Of a stretch of 64,000 nucleotides of DNA, positions 8,704 to 17,082 are shown one piece after another. Origin of the DNA: Pseudoflavonifractor sp902362925 (GTDB lineage Bacteria > Bacillota > Clostridia > Oscillospirales > Oscillospiraceae); NCBI GenBank assembly GCA_902362925.1, contig CABIYL010000005.1. One strand, given 5' to 3'. Numbering within the stretch: position 1 is the first letter of the stretch; each line of letters opens with the position of its first letter. The translations under genes were made by a program, and so were the position numbers. The notes beneath the pieces were generated by a model. It did no database searches. It saw nothing but the letters and a program-made list of their open reading frames with translations, and had not been told where the DNA came from.

Positions 8704-9639
8704 ATGGCGCTTGATTACGCAAAGGCCTATCAGCAGTTCATCGACGAGGAGCTCTCCGCCGCATCCGCCACCGCGTGGATGATCCCCGAGGCCGGCAAGG
8801 TCCGCTTCGCCGGCGGCAAGACGGTGGAAATCTCCACCCTCACCACCACCGGCCTGGGCACCTACCAGTCCGGAAAGACCGACGGCTCCGCCTTCCCCAG
8901 CGGCACCGTCACCAACACCTGGAACTCCTACAATCTGACCATGGACCGGGGCGTCAAGTTCTCCCTGGACCGCATGGACCCCAGCGACACCGCCTTCCTG
9001 GTCACCGCAGAGAACGTCATCCGTGAGTTCTCCCGCAACGCCCTGGTGAAGGAACAGGACATGTACCGCATCCACAAGCTCTATGAGCTCATCCAGGGCG
9101 ACGACACCTACGGCTCCACCCATGTGGTGACCGCCGCGCTGGACAAGGAAAACGCCATCTCCACTCTCACTGGCCTGCTCCAGACCGTCCGGGGCGACGC
9201 CGAGACCATGGACGGCTTCGTGGCCCTGGTCAGCTACCCCAATCAGGCCCACTTCCTGGAGGCCGCCGACCAGACCTATCACCAGATCACCTTCGGCCAG
9301 CGGGTGGCCATCAACGGCGTGGAGTACGACAACGTGATGATGCTGGACGACCTGCCCTGTATCTTTGTCCCCCAGAGCCGCATGAAGACCGTCATTACCG
9401 TCCAGTCCGGCGCCGAGGACGGCGGCGGTATCGTGGCAGGCCCCGACGCCAAGGACATCCACGCCCTGGTTGTCCACTGCGAGACCCCCCTGGCCGTGTC
9501 CAAGCTGGACGCCATCAAGCAGTTCGGCCCCGAGGAAAACCAGTTCTTCGACGGCACCTCCATCCAGGCCCGCTATCTCTACGACCTGTTCGTGGAGTCC
9601 AAGCGCATGGCCACCATCGGCGCCGTGGTGGCACAGTGA
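8704..9639 (+). CDS. Major capsid protein
   Basis: The start is the ATG at 8704 after AGGAGG (311 residues). Size, the position directly upstream of head-tail connectors, and a family-like C-terminal half (NGVEYDNVMMLDDLPCIFVP, VVHCETPLAVSKLDAIK, then ARYLYDLFVESKR) fit an HK97-fold coat protein. No delta domain or protease-linked pro-region is obvious, and no head protease is found in the window. The stop overlaps the next start (TGATG). Confidence 0.82.
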   Translation: MALDYAKAYQQFIDEELSAASATAWMIPEAGKVRFAGGKTVEISTLTTTGLGTYQSGKTDGSAFPSGTVTNTWNSYNLTMDRGVKFSLDRMDPSDTAFLVTAENVIREFSRNALVKEQDMYRIHKLYELIQGDDTYGSTHVVTAALDKENAISTLTGLLQTVRGDAETMDGFVALVSYPNQAHFLEAADQTYHQITFGQRVAINGVEYDNVMMLDDLPCIFVPQSRMKTVITVQSGAEDGGGIVAGPDAKDIHALVVHCETPLAVSKLDAIKQFGPEENQFFDGTSIQARYLYDLFVESKRMATIGAVVAQ

Positions 9640-9944
9640 TGATGGAGCAGGCACAGCGGGAGGCTATCCGCAAAAAAGCCGCCGTCCTGGCAGGGGAGGA
9701 CCTGGGAGAGGCCGCCGACGCCCTGGTGGACATGGCCGCTCAGCGCGCCTGCGCCCACTGCCAGCGGCAGGACATCCCCCAGGAGATGGAGCAGGCCGTG
9801 GCCGCACTGGCCGTATCCATGCGGGACGGGGACGGGGTGAAGAGCATCACCCGGGGCGACACCGCTATCACCTATGAGGGACAAAAGGACCCCATGGCAC
9901 TCCTGGCCCCCTTCCGGCGGCTGGGCGGACTGAAGGAGAAATGA
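9639..9944 (+). CDS. Head-tail connector-like protein
   Basis: A 101-residue mostly helical protein encoded between capsid and head-closure genes, the place of gp6-like head-tail connectors (adaptors below the portal). The first ATG overlaps the capsid stop; a second ATG at 9642 is equally possible. A CAHC pair near residue 40 is the only notable motif. The function rests on position and size. Confidence 0.6.
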   Translation: MMEQAQREAIRKKAAVLAGEDLGEAADALVDMAAQRACAHCQRQDIPQEMEQAVAALAVSMRDGDGVKSITRGDTAITYEGQKDPMALLAPFRRLGGLKEK

Positions 9945-9946
9945 AC

Positions 9947-10309
9947 ATGAGACGAGAGGCCGGCCTTCTGGCCAAAACCTACCGGCACACCCTCACCGCA
10001 CGCCGCCCCGCCCTGGAGGGGGAATGGCAGGTCCTGTATGAGAGGGAGCCCTGCGCCCTGTCCCGCTCCGCACAGGTGTCCGCCCCCGAGCCACCGGACG
10101 CCGGCGCCCCACTCCCCGAGAGCCAGTACCGCTATTCCCTCTTTACCAGGCCGGAGGTGGCCTTCCGCCTGGGCGACCGGCTGGAAATCTCCGACGGAGA
10201 GCGGGTTTACAGCGGAAGAGCCTCGGACAGCTTCTCCTACCCCTCACACACCGTCACCGTGCTGGAGATCCGGCAGGTCACGGAGACAGGTCGTACAAGC
10301 CTCACGTGA
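9947..10309 (+). CDS. Head-closure-like protein
   Basis: I place the start at the second ATG (9947), eight bases after AAGGAG; the ATG at 9941 is too close to it. The 120-residue product is beta-rich near its end (EVAFRLGDRLEISDGERVYSG, then a TVTVLEIR strand), like the small head-closure/minor capsid proteins of SPP1- and PBSX-like phages. Its final codons lie within the palindrome at 10292-10319, so the C-terminus may have been altered by that repeat. Confidence 0.55.
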   Translation: MRREAGLLAKTYRHTLTARRPALEGEWQVLYEREPCALSRSAQVSAPEPPDAGAPLPESQYRYSLFTRPEVAFRLGDRLEISDGERVYSGRASDSFSYPSHTVTVLEIRQVTETGRTSLT

Positions 10310-10319
10310 GTCTTGTACG
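10292..10319. repeat. 28-bp near-perfect palindrome, full copy of the CTCACGTGAG repeat
   Basis: CGTACAAGCCTCAC at 10292-10305 pairs with GTGAGTCTTGTACG at 10306-10319 with one mismatch per arm. It overlaps the stop of the head-closure gene and lies just before the ribosome binding site of the next gene. Related copies lie at 6541-6556 and 6870-6886, on both sides of the Mor-like gene. Confidence 0.75.
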
Positions 10320-10333
10320 GGAAAGGAGAGGAT

Positions 10334-10735
10334 ATGATTCAGATTCAACAGGCCGTGGCCCAATGGATGGGCCAAAAAGCCGGGGTGAAGGCCGTGGCCG
10401 GACGGTCCCCCGTCCAGGACTACCCCCTGATTACCGTGGAGGTGGAGCTGGAGAGCGCCACCCCGGTGGACGGCGGCAAACAGTGCGAAGAGCGCTTTTC
10501 CGTCACCGTCACCGCCGCCGCCGACCGGGACAGGGACCAATCCCGCCAGATGCTGGCCAATCTGGCCTGCGCCCTCCCCGGCGGTATCCCCATGGATGAC
10601 CGGGTGCTCCACCCGGAAATGGTCTCCACAAAGGGAGATGCCCTGCGCTTCTCCCTGGCCCTGTGCCGGGTCTGCCCCACCGCAGGAGAAGAGGAAGGGA
10701 CAGCACCCATGGAGCAACTGCATTTTCATGTTTAG
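10334..10735 (+). CDS. Tail-completion/terminator-like protein
   Basis: The 133-residue product begins MIQIQQAVAQWM after AAAGGAGAGG. It has a beta-alpha pattern (PLITVEVELESA, ERFSVTVTAA, RDQSRQMLANLAC) like the small neck/tail-terminator proteins encoded directly before the sheath in PBSX-like (XkdJ position) phages. No specific motif fixes the family; position is the main evidence. Confidence 0.5.
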   Translation: MIQIQQAVAQWMGQKAGVKAVAGRSPVQDYPLITVEVELESATPVDGGKQCEERFSVTVTAAADRDRDQSRQMLANLACALPGGIPMDDRVLHPEMVSTKGDALRFSLALCRVCPTAGEEEGTAPMEQLHFHV

Positions 10736-10746
10736 GAGGAAACAAG

Positions 10747-11790
10747 ATGGGTTTACCTGAAATTTTTATCGCCTTTGAGACCGCCGCCGTCTCCGCTGTC
10801 TCCCGCTCCGCACGGGGCGCCGTGGCACTGGTGCTCTCCGACGACACACCCCGCTCCCCCGTGACCGCCACCTATCAGAGCCTGGCCGACGTGCCCGCCG
10901 ACGTGTTCACCGAGGAGAATTACCGCCTGCTGGACCTGGCTTTCCGCGCCGCCCCCGCCAAGGTCCATGTGGTGCGTCTCCAGGCCGAGGAGGAGCAGGC
11001 CGTCTATGACGCCCTCAATAAGCTCACCTTTAACTGGCTGGCCGCCCCCGCCCTGGACAGCGCCGACGTGGCCGCCTATGTGAAGGAACGCCGGGAGGCC
11101 GGCACCGCTATCAAGGCCGTGGTGGCCAACGCCGAAGCCCCCGACCATGAGGGCATCGTCAACCTGTGCGCCAACGGCCTGGTGCTCGCCGATGGAGAGA
11201 TTGACGCCAAGGATTACACCGTCCGCATCGCCGCCCTGCTCGCCGCGCTCCCCCTCACCCAGAGCGCCACCTATGCCCAGCTGGCCGAGGTGGTCTCCTG
11301 CGACGACTACGACGACCCCGACGGCGAGATCGACCAGGGCAAGCTCATCATCGTTCAGAGCCGGGGCAGCTACCGCCTGGGCAGAGCTGTCAACTCCCTC
11401 ACCACGCTCACTCCCGCCAAAGCCGCCCCCTTCCAGAAAATCAAGATTGTGGAGGGCATCGACCTGATCCAGACCGACATCGCCGATACCTTCGAGAAGG
11501 GGTACATCGGAAAGGTGCTCAACGACTACGACAGTAAGCTCCTGCTGGTCACCGCCATCAACGCCTACTTCAAGGAGCTGGAGGGCGAGGTGCTGGACAA
11601 GACCACCGACAACCGCTGCGCCGTCTCCCTCTCCGGCCAGAAGAGCTATCTGGAGCAGCAGGGCATCGACACCACCGACATGGACGACGCACAGATCCTC
11701 CGGGCCAACACCGGCAGCCAGGTCTTTCTGGAGGCACGCCTCACCTTCTGCGACGCCATGGAGGACCTGGCCCTGGAAATCTCGATGTGA
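10747..11790 (+). CDS. Contractile tail sheath protein
   Basis: The start is the ATG at 10747 after AGGAGG (347 residues, short for a sheath). The N-terminus (MGLPEIFIAFETAA) and the C-terminal stretch (LLLVTAINAYFKELEGEVL, ending in ARLTFCDAMEDLALEISM) have the form of XkdK-type sheath subunits, where the C-terminal strand completes the handshake between subunits. The tube gene follows at 15 bases, as always in contractile tails. Confidence 0.85.
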   Translation: MGLPEIFIAFETAAVSAVSRSARGAVALVLSDDTPRSPVTATYQSLADVPADVFTEENYRLLDLAFRAAPAKVHVVRLQAEEEQAVYDALNKLTFNWLAAPALDSADVAAYVKERREAGTAIKAVVANAEAPDHEGIVNLCANGLVLADGEIDAKDYTVRIAALLAALPLTQSATYAQLAEVVSCDDYDDPDGEIDQGKLIIVQSRGSYRLGRAVNSLTTLTPAKAAPFQKIKIVEGIDLIQTDIADTFEKGYIGKVLNDYDSKLLLVTAINAYFKELEGEVLDKTTDNRCAVSLSGQKSYLEQQGIDTTDMDDAQILRANTGSQVFLEARLTFCDAMEDLALEISM

Positions 11791-11805
11791 TAGGAGGAAT
11801 GGAAT

Positions 11806-12249
11806 ATGGCCAATGTACAGGCAAACCGCACCCTCTCCGGCTCCTTTGCCGAGGTCTGGGTAGACGGCGCAAAAATCGCGGAGCTCTCGGAGCTCACCCT
11901 CACCGTCAGACTCCAGCGGGAGGAGGTCCAGCTGGGGATGGACGTGGACAGCAAAATCACCGGCTACGCCGGTGAGGGTACCATGGTCCTCAAACAGGTG
12001 TACACAAGGTTCTATGAGGTGCTGGAACAGGCCAAAAACGGCGCCGACAAGCGCTGCACCATCACCACCGCACTCAAGGACCCCGACGCCATGGACGGCA
12101 TGGAGGAGCGCTATTCCGTGTCCAACGTGGCCTTCTCCCAGCTGCCCTTTATCAATTACAGAATGGGACAGGTCAACGAGCAGAAAATGGAGTTCCGCTT
12201 CCGCCCCTCCGACCTGGTGTGCATGGACGCCATTGAGGCCGGAAGCTGA
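11806..12249 (+). CDS. Tail tube protein (XkdM-like)
   Basis: A 147-residue protein with the start at 11806 (AGGAGG eight bases upstream). It opens NRTLSGSFAEVWVDGAKIAE and ends with a strand-rich region (YRMGQVNEQKMEFRFRP). This is the profile of XkdM-like tube proteins, which stack to form the inner tube. The stop overlaps the next gene's ATG. Confidence 0.85.
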   Translation: MANVQANRTLSGSFAEVWVDGAKIAELSELTLTVRLQREEVQLGMDVDSKITGYAGEGTMVLKQVYTRFYEVLEQAKNGADKRCTITTALKDPDAMDGMEERYSVSNVAFSQLPFINYRMGQVNEQKMEFRFRPSDLVCMDAIEAGS

Positions 12250-13406
12250 TGGAGCTCATGGAGCGGCTGCGCCGGCGCAGCCAGCAGAGTAAGGAGACCG
12301 CCCAGGTCGACTGCGGGGGTCTGGGCGTTCTCACCATCCAGGCTCTCCCCATCCGGGAGTGCCAGGCCATCGCCAACGGACCCGACGGCGACCGCGCCCT
12401 CCTCTACGCCGCCTGCCGCCAGCTCCAGTCCGCAGGAGAGCAGCTGCGCAGGGAGGGACGGCTCTTCCGCCCCGACGAGATTATGCAGCTGGTGTCCGAG
12501 GAGGAGGCAAAGGCAGGCGCCAACGCCGTGCGGCAGCTCTCCGGGCTGGACCTGAGGCAGGACAGCGGAGCAGAGGAGACGCCGCCCCGCTCCCAAAAGG
12601 CCGGACAGCCGGAGGCGGAGACACAGCCGGGGCGGGATGGGACGCCACAGTCTCAAAGACCGGCCCGTGAGAACGGAATGGACAAAATCCGACATGGCTT
12701 CGTGCAGGGCACGGCGCCGCCTACTCGGACAGACCAGACCGAAACAGAAAGAATCCCACTTGAATCCGTGCACAAAATCAGGAGACAGACAAGCGAAACA
12801 GGACAGCGCTTTGACCGGCATACAGCGGTCGGACAAGCCTCGCGTGAGGCGGAGCGGGAAAACAGCGGCGGAAAAAGCCGGCCGGACAGCGCGTCCGGTT
12901 ACAAAATCCAGCGGGTACAGGCCGCAAACAGACCTGTATATGAGGAAAATGTATTACCAAAGCGGGGAGAAAAGGAGAGAGAGCAGGGCGGAAAGGCGGA
13001 TAAACCTGCCGGAATCAAGCCGGATGCCCCCGCGCCGGAGAGAAAACAGCTGCACGAAATCAAGTCGGAATCCGGCGGGTCAGCGCACGGGCGCGGGGAG
13101 GAGTATTCCTCTCCCGAGAGGGAGCGGCTGCACGAAACCAAGTTGGAATCCAGCGAAGCGGCGCGCGAAATCAAGTCGGAATTCCACGGCCAGGAGAGGG
13201 CACGGCTGAACGAAACCAAGTCGGAATTCCACGGCCGCTCAGAGGGCCGCTTGCAGGAAATCAAGCCGGAACTCAGAGCGTCCGTTCCCGCAACCGGGGC
13301 GGCAGAGCAAAGCCCAGGACCCATACCGGCGGTAACTGAGGACCTGGCACGGGAAGTTGCACGGGCCATCCTGGACGGCTTGCAGCGGGCCGCCGGAGCC
13401 AGATAG
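12249..13406 (+). CDS. Tail-assembly-chaperone-like protein with a long repeat-rich tail, in the tape-measure slot
   Basis: Residues 1-105 (MELMERLRRRSQQ, then VLTIQALPIRECQAI and FRPDEIMQLVSEEE) resemble the XkdN-type tail-assembly chaperones encoded after the tube gene. Residues 106-385 are hydrophilic and low in complexity. Residues 268-342 hold a degenerate repeat (LHEIKSE, LHETKLE, AREIKSE, LNETKSE, LQEIKPE), followed by a helix (EDLAREVARAILDGLQ). Tape-measure genes normally follow here and run to 600 residues or more with transmembrane segments; none is present. Either this tail replaces a tape measure, or it is the deletion product of chaperone plus tape measure. The reading frame is fully open over 1.16 kb. 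Confidence 0.55.
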   Translation: MELMERLRRRSQQSKETAQVDCGGLGVLTIQALPIRECQAIANGPDGDRALLYAACRQLQSAGEQLRREGRLFRPDEIMQLVSEEEAKAGANAVRQLSGLDLRQDSGAEETPPRSQKAGQPEAETQPGRDGTPQSQRPARENGMDKIRHGFVQGTAPPTRTDQTETERIPLESVHKIRRQTSETGQRFDRHTAVGQASREAERENSGGKSRPDSASGYKIQRVQAANRPVYEENVLPKRGEKEREQGGKADKPAGIKPDAPAPERKQLHEIKSESGGSAHGRGEEYSSPERERLHETKLESSEAAREIKSEFHGQERARLNETKSEFHGRSEGRLQEIKPELRASVPATGAAEQSPGPIPAVTEDLAREVARAILDGLQRAAGAR

Positions 13407-13419
13407 GAGGAACACAGCC

Positions 13420-14043
13420 ATGAATACCCGCACTGTACTGCTCTGGCACAACAACGGCGAGACACAGTTTACCTTTGCCGTCAACCCGGCCAATATCACC
13501 GTCTCACGCCCCAACGTCAACCGGACGGTCAGCCTGGCCATGGGCGGACAGCTTAACCTGTGGGGCGGCCGGGGCTTGCGGGAGGTGCGCCTGGACACCT
13601 TCCTTCCCAGGGAGAGCTCCCCCTTCTTCGACGGACGCTCCCCCGACACCATCTTGTCCCTGCTCAAATCCTGGCAGGACTCCGGCGACCCCATCCGCCT
13701 TATCATCTCCGGCACCGACATCAACGACGCCTTCCTCATCGAGGACGCCTCCCAGTCCTTCCGGGAGGGGGACGGAGACGTGTGGCTCTCCCTGCGGCTG
13801 CGGGAGTACAAGTTCCAAAACGTCTCCCGGCAGCAGACAGGACAGAACGCACAGCCTGCCCAGACCACTCAGCGGGAGGATGAGCGCATCACACCCAAGA
13901 CCTATACCGTGGTCAAGGGCGACACCCTGTGGGACATCGCCGCCCGTTTCTACGGCAGCGGCACCAAATGGGCGGAGATTGCCGAAAAAAACGGCATCAC
14001 AAACCCCAGATTACTTCAGATTGGGACGGTGCTGTATCTATGA
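13420..14043 (+). CDS. LysM-domain baseplate/tail protein (XkdP-like)
   Basis: The start is the ATG at 13420 after AGGAGG (207 residues). Residues 1-140 form the beta-rich XkdP N-terminal domain (FTFAVNPANITVSRPN; RLIISGTDINDAFLIED). A single LysM follows at about 160-207 (TYTVVKGDTLWDIAARFYG), ending at the stop. Such proteins sit at the top of the baseplate hub in contractile particles. The last ATGA is shared with the next gene. Confidence 0.85.
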   Translation: MNTRTVLLWHNNGETQFTFAVNPANITVSRPNVNRTVSLAMGGQLNLWGGRGLREVRLDTFLPRESSPFFDGRSPDTILSLLKSWQDSGDPIRLIISGTDINDAFLIEDASQSFREGDGDVWLSLRLREYKFQNVSRQQTGQNAQPAQTTQREDERITPKTYTVVKGDTLWDIAARFYGSGTKWAEIAEKNGITNPRLLQIGTVLYL

Positions 14044-14942
14044 ATCTCTATCTGGCCGGACAGCGGCTCAATGAGGTGCTGGGAGAGCTGTCCCTGTCCA
14101 AAAGCAGGGGAGAGGCTGCCGCCACCCTCTCCGCCGTGGTCATCACCGCTGCCGCCGACGACTTCTTCCCAGGCCTCACCCTGGCCCTGGGAGACGGCGT
14201 AACCCTCGCCGACGACAGCGGCACCTGCTTTTCCGGCGGCGTCCAGGAGGTGAGACGCACTGCGGAGACCGTCGCCTTCACCGCCTATGACCGGGGAATT
14301 TACCTGACCAGAAACGAGCTCTACGGCGTATTCTCCGGCTCCGCAGCCGACATCGCTGCCCAGGTGGCCGCGCGCCTGGGCATCCCACTGGGCACAGTGG
14401 ACGCCCCCACAGGCTTCCACACCATCGTCACCTCCTCCGGCGACACCGCCTATGACATCCTCCGCAGGGCCGTGGGGGAGAAGCGGGAGATTGCCATGGA
14501 CGGAGAACGCCTGCGCATCGGGGGAGAGGCGACCGCCCCCGTGGCCCTGGCAAAAGAGCGGGTCCTGTCCGTGGAGTGCGTGGGCTCCATCCGGGAGATG
14601 GTCAACCGGGCCGTGGTCCTCGAGCGGGGTACCACCACCCCGCTGGCCCAGGCCCAGAACGGCCACGACCTGAACGCCTACGGACAGTTCCAGACCGCAC
14701 GCGCGCTCTCGGGCGACAGCCCGCAGGCCCAGGCGGACGCCGCCCTCAAAAGCGCCGCCTGCACCGCACGGCTCACCCTGCAGGGAGACCTGGCACTCCG
14801 CTGCGGCCGGCAGGTGGAGTTCTCCGCACCGGAGTGGGGCCTGGAGGGACGCTTTTCCATTACCGGCGTGGAACACCGCTGGAAAGAGGGCCTGTTTACC
14901 ACCGCGCTGGCCCTGGAACGGGAATTGGGAGGGAATTTATGA
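14040..14942 (+). CDS. Baseplate hub protein (XkdQ / gpD-like)
   Basis: Three hundred residues, starting in the ATGA overlap with the LysM gene. It has the XkdQ order: an N-terminal strand region, FTAYDRGIYLTRNE near residue 80, GDTAYDILRRAVGEKREIAM near 140, and a C-terminal TARLTLQGDLALRCGRQVEF and SITGVEHRWKEGLFTTAL region like phage late control gene D proteins. It should form the trimeric hub under the tube. Confidence 0.8.
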   Translation: MNLYLAGQRLNEVLGELSLSKSRGEAAATLSAVVITAAADDFFPGLTLALGDGVTLADDSGTCFSGGVQEVRRTAETVAFTAYDRGIYLTRNELYGVFSGSAADIAAQVAARLGIPLGTVDAPTGFHTIVTSSGDTAYDILRRAVGEKREIAMDGERLRIGGEATAPVALAKERVLSVECVGSIREMVNRAVVLERGTTTPLAQAQNGHDLNAYGQFQTARALSGDSPQAQADAALKSAACTARLTLQGDLALRCGRQVEFSAPEWGLEGRFSITGVEHRWKEGLFTTALALERELGGNL

Positions 14943-15187
14943 ACGTATACAGCCAGCTTTGGGACCTGCTGGGACACAAAAAAGACCGGGAGCAACCCGC
15001 CGTCTTCGGCGTGCTCTCGGCCATCCAGCCCCCGGAGGTCACGCTCCGGGGCACAAGGCTCTCAAAAGGACTTTTTTACCCCGCCGGAATGACCCTCCGC
15101 AAGGAGGACGTGGGCAGGGAGGTGCTCCTGCTCCCCTGTGAACAGGGGCTCTATGTGGTGGGATTTGTGGAAGGGGGAACCATATGA
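14939..15187 (+). CDS. Small baseplate protein (XkdR-like position)
   Basis: Eighty-two residues, translationally coupled on both sides (ATGA overlaps). It contains an OB-fold-like stretch (PAVFGVLSAIQPPEVTLRG, then LLLPCEQGLYVVGFVEGG), as expected for the small hub/spike-associated protein in this position of PBSX-like operons. Exact family unclear. Confidence 0.55.
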   Translation: MNVYSQLWDLLGHKKDREQPAVFGVLSAIQPPEVTLRGTRLSKGLFYPAGMTLRKEDVGREVLLLPCEQGLYVVGFVEGGTI

Positions 15188-15621
15188 TTTTTCCCGACTG
15201 GGGAGAAAGCCCCCAGGAACAGACCCGGCAGCCCCTGCCCCCCTTTCGGGAGTGGGAGGTGGACTGGCAGTCCGGCGCCCTCGCCCTCCGGGACGGGGAG
15301 CCTTACACCGTATCAGGAGACAGGGCCCTGCAAATCTGGGTCCACAAGGCCCTCCTCCCCGAAACCGCACGGTTTTTATATACAGCCTGGTCCTTCGACT
15401 ACGGCAATGAGCTCTCCGGCCTGCTGGGCTGCGCGGGGGACAGGGGTATCCTGGAGAGCCTGCTCAGACGCTACATCCGAGACGCGCTTCTGGTGTGCCC
15501 CTACATCCGGGAGGTGGACGGCTTCTCCTTCTCCCATGAGGGAAGCAGAGTAAAGGCCGCCTTCTATGTGGCCACCATATACAACGGATTTTATCAGCAG
15601 ACGGAGGTGACGCTGTCATGA
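15184..15621 (+). CDS. Baseplate wedge protein, gp25/DUF2634-like (XkdS)
   Basis: A 145-residue protein with the XkdS pattern: WEVDWQSGALALRDGEP, then GDRALQIWVHKALLPE and the gp25-like core FLYTAWSFDYGNELSGLLG, followed by RRYIRDALLVCPYI. gp25-like proteins form the inner baseplate wedge and nucleate the sheath. It is coupled to its neighbours by 4-base overlaps. Confidence 0.82.
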   Translation: MIFPDWGESPQEQTRQPLPPFREWEVDWQSGALALRDGEPYTVSGDRALQIWVHKALLPETARFLYTAWSFDYGNELSGLLGCAGDRGILESLLRRYIRDALLVCPYIREVDGFSFSHEGSRVKAAFYVATIYNGFYQQTEVTLS

Positions 15622-16397
15622 CCAAGGAAGAGGCTCTGAACCTGATGACGGAGGCCTACAACGGACCCGGCAGCACGGACGAGGGCACCTTTGTGGGGGA
15701 CATCCTCCGCGCCTGTGCCGACGCCATCGCCCAAATGTGGAGCATGGACGTGGACGGACTGGCCCGAAGGGCCTTCGTCTCCACCGCCGTGGGAGACTGG
15801 CTCACCGCCGTGTGCGCCGACCGGGGCGTGGAGCGCCTGGACGGAGAGGACGACGACTCCCTCCGCCAGAGAACCCTCAAAAAGCTCTCCGGCTCCCCCA
15901 CCTCCGGCAACGCCGACCACTATATCCAGTGGTGTACCTCCGTGCCCCAGGTGCTCCGCGCCAAGGTATTCCCCCTCAGAAGAGGGGCGGGCACCGTGGA
16001 CGTGACCATTGTGGACACCGACGGCCGCGCCCCGCAGGAGGAGGTGCGGGCCGCCGCCCAGGCCGTGGTGGACCAGCAGCGGCCCGTGGGCGTGGACGCA
16101 AAAGTCACCGCCCCCACCGAGACCCCCATCCAGGTCTCCGCCTCCGTCACCCTCATGGACGGCGCACAGCTGGAGCCCGTCAAGGCCCAGCTCCAGGAGG
16201 AGATGGCCGCCTTTTTGAAGGAAATCGCCCTCAACACCCAGACCGTCAGCTATGCCAAGGCCCTGCGCCTGCTGCTGGACTGCGCCGGCGTGGCCGACGT
16301 CACCGGCTTTACCCTCAACGGAGGGGACGAGAGCCTGGTGCTGGCCGAGGACGCCGTGGGCGTGTGCGGGGAGATTCTGCTCCAGGAGGTGAGCTGA
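15618..16397 (+). CDS. Baseplate J-like wedge protein (XkdT)
   Basis: A 259-residue protein with the baseplate J (gp6-like) layout: GTFVGDILRACADAIAQM at the N-terminus, GSPTSGNADHYIQWC near residue 95 and VTIVDTDGRAPQEEV near 130. It is somewhat shorter than common XkdT proteins (about 350). It would form the outer wedge ring with the XkdS-like and tail I-like proteins. Confidence 0.85.
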   Translation: MTKEEALNLMTEAYNGPGSTDEGTFVGDILRACADAIAQMWSMDVDGLARRAFVSTAVGDWLTAVCADRGVERLDGEDDDSLRQRTLKKLSGSPTSGNADHYIQWCTSVPQVLRAKVFPLRRGAGTVDVTIVDTDGRAPQEEVRAAAQAVVDQQRPVGVDAKVTAPTETPIQVSASVTLMDGAQLEPVKAQLQEEMAAFLKEIALNTQTVSYAKALRLLLDCAGVADVTGFTLNGGDESLVLAEDAVGVCGEILLQEVS

Positions 16398-17002
16398 TGC
16401 GCCTGCCACAGTATCTCAGCCGCATCTCTCCCGTGGGCGAGACCCTGGACGCCATCGGCGCGGGAGAGGAGAAGCTGGCCGGGGAAATTACGGCGGAAAA
16501 CGGACGGCTGTCCGTGGCCTCCGCAGACCGGGACGGCCTGAGCCTGTGGGAGGCTGACTATGGCCTGGAGGATGCCACAGGAATGTCCCAGGAGGTGCGC
16601 AGAGCCAAAATCCGCACCGCCATGTCCGGCGCAGCGCCGCTCACCCCGGCCTACCTCAAGGAGCTGTGCGTCACCATCGGCGGCGCCTCCTTCGGCGAGG
16701 TGGAGGAGGACTTCCCCCACTGGGCCGTCCAGGTGCGGCCCGTAACCAGGGACAAGGTGGTCACCGACACAGAAATCCTGGAGGAGAGCATCCGAAAGCT
16801 TCTCCCTGCACACCTGTCCCTGGAAATTCTCCCCTGCGCCCTGCTCACCGCCCCTGACAAGGTCTTTGCCGTGCTGTCCGCCGGAGGTATGGTCCAGCTG
16901 GAGGGTACCCTGAAGGTGGACACCGCCCAGGGCTGGGCCGCCATGGAGCGCTTTTCCGTGGCCACAGGTGCCGTGGCACCTGAGCTGTGGGGGAGAGCAT
17001 AA
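16397..17002 (+). CDS. Tail protein I / YmfQ-like (XkdU) protein
   Basis: The ATG at 16397 overlaps the stop of the J-like gene (201 residues). SLWEADYGLEDATGMSQEVRRAKI and the following MSGAAPLTPAYLKELC region match the YmfQ/DUF2313 proteins that join the baseplate to the fibres. In a normal PBSX-like operon a fibre gene would come next; here the operon stops at the hairpin at 17025-17082. Confidence 0.8.
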   Translation: MRLPQYLSRISPVGETLDAIGAGEEKLAGEITAENGRLSVASADRDGLSLWEADYGLEDATGMSQEVRRAKIRTAMSGAAPLTPAYLKELCVTIGGASFGEVEEDFPHWAVQVRPVTRDKVVTDTEILEESIRKLLPAHLSLEILPCALLTAPDKVFAVLSAGGMVQLEGTLKVDTAQGWAAMERFSVATGAVAPELWGRA

Positions 17003-17024
17003 TAAAAGAGACCTGCCGCAAAAG

Positions 17025-17082
17025 TAAACTGCCCCCATTTGTTAGATAGTATGGTATACTAATAACAAATGGGGGCAGTTTA
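17025..17082. terminator. Very long hairpin ending the tail operon
   Basis: A perfect 20-bp stem (17025-17044 with 17063-17082) with an 18-nt AT-rich loop, followed by TTTGTATTTCC. It acts as a terminator in form, but its length would also suit a small insertion or MITE-like element. Confidence 0.65.

Noticed and set aside
13504..13818. Minus-strand open frame within the LysM gene
   Set aside because: Antisense shadow in a clearly coding, translationally coupled operon.
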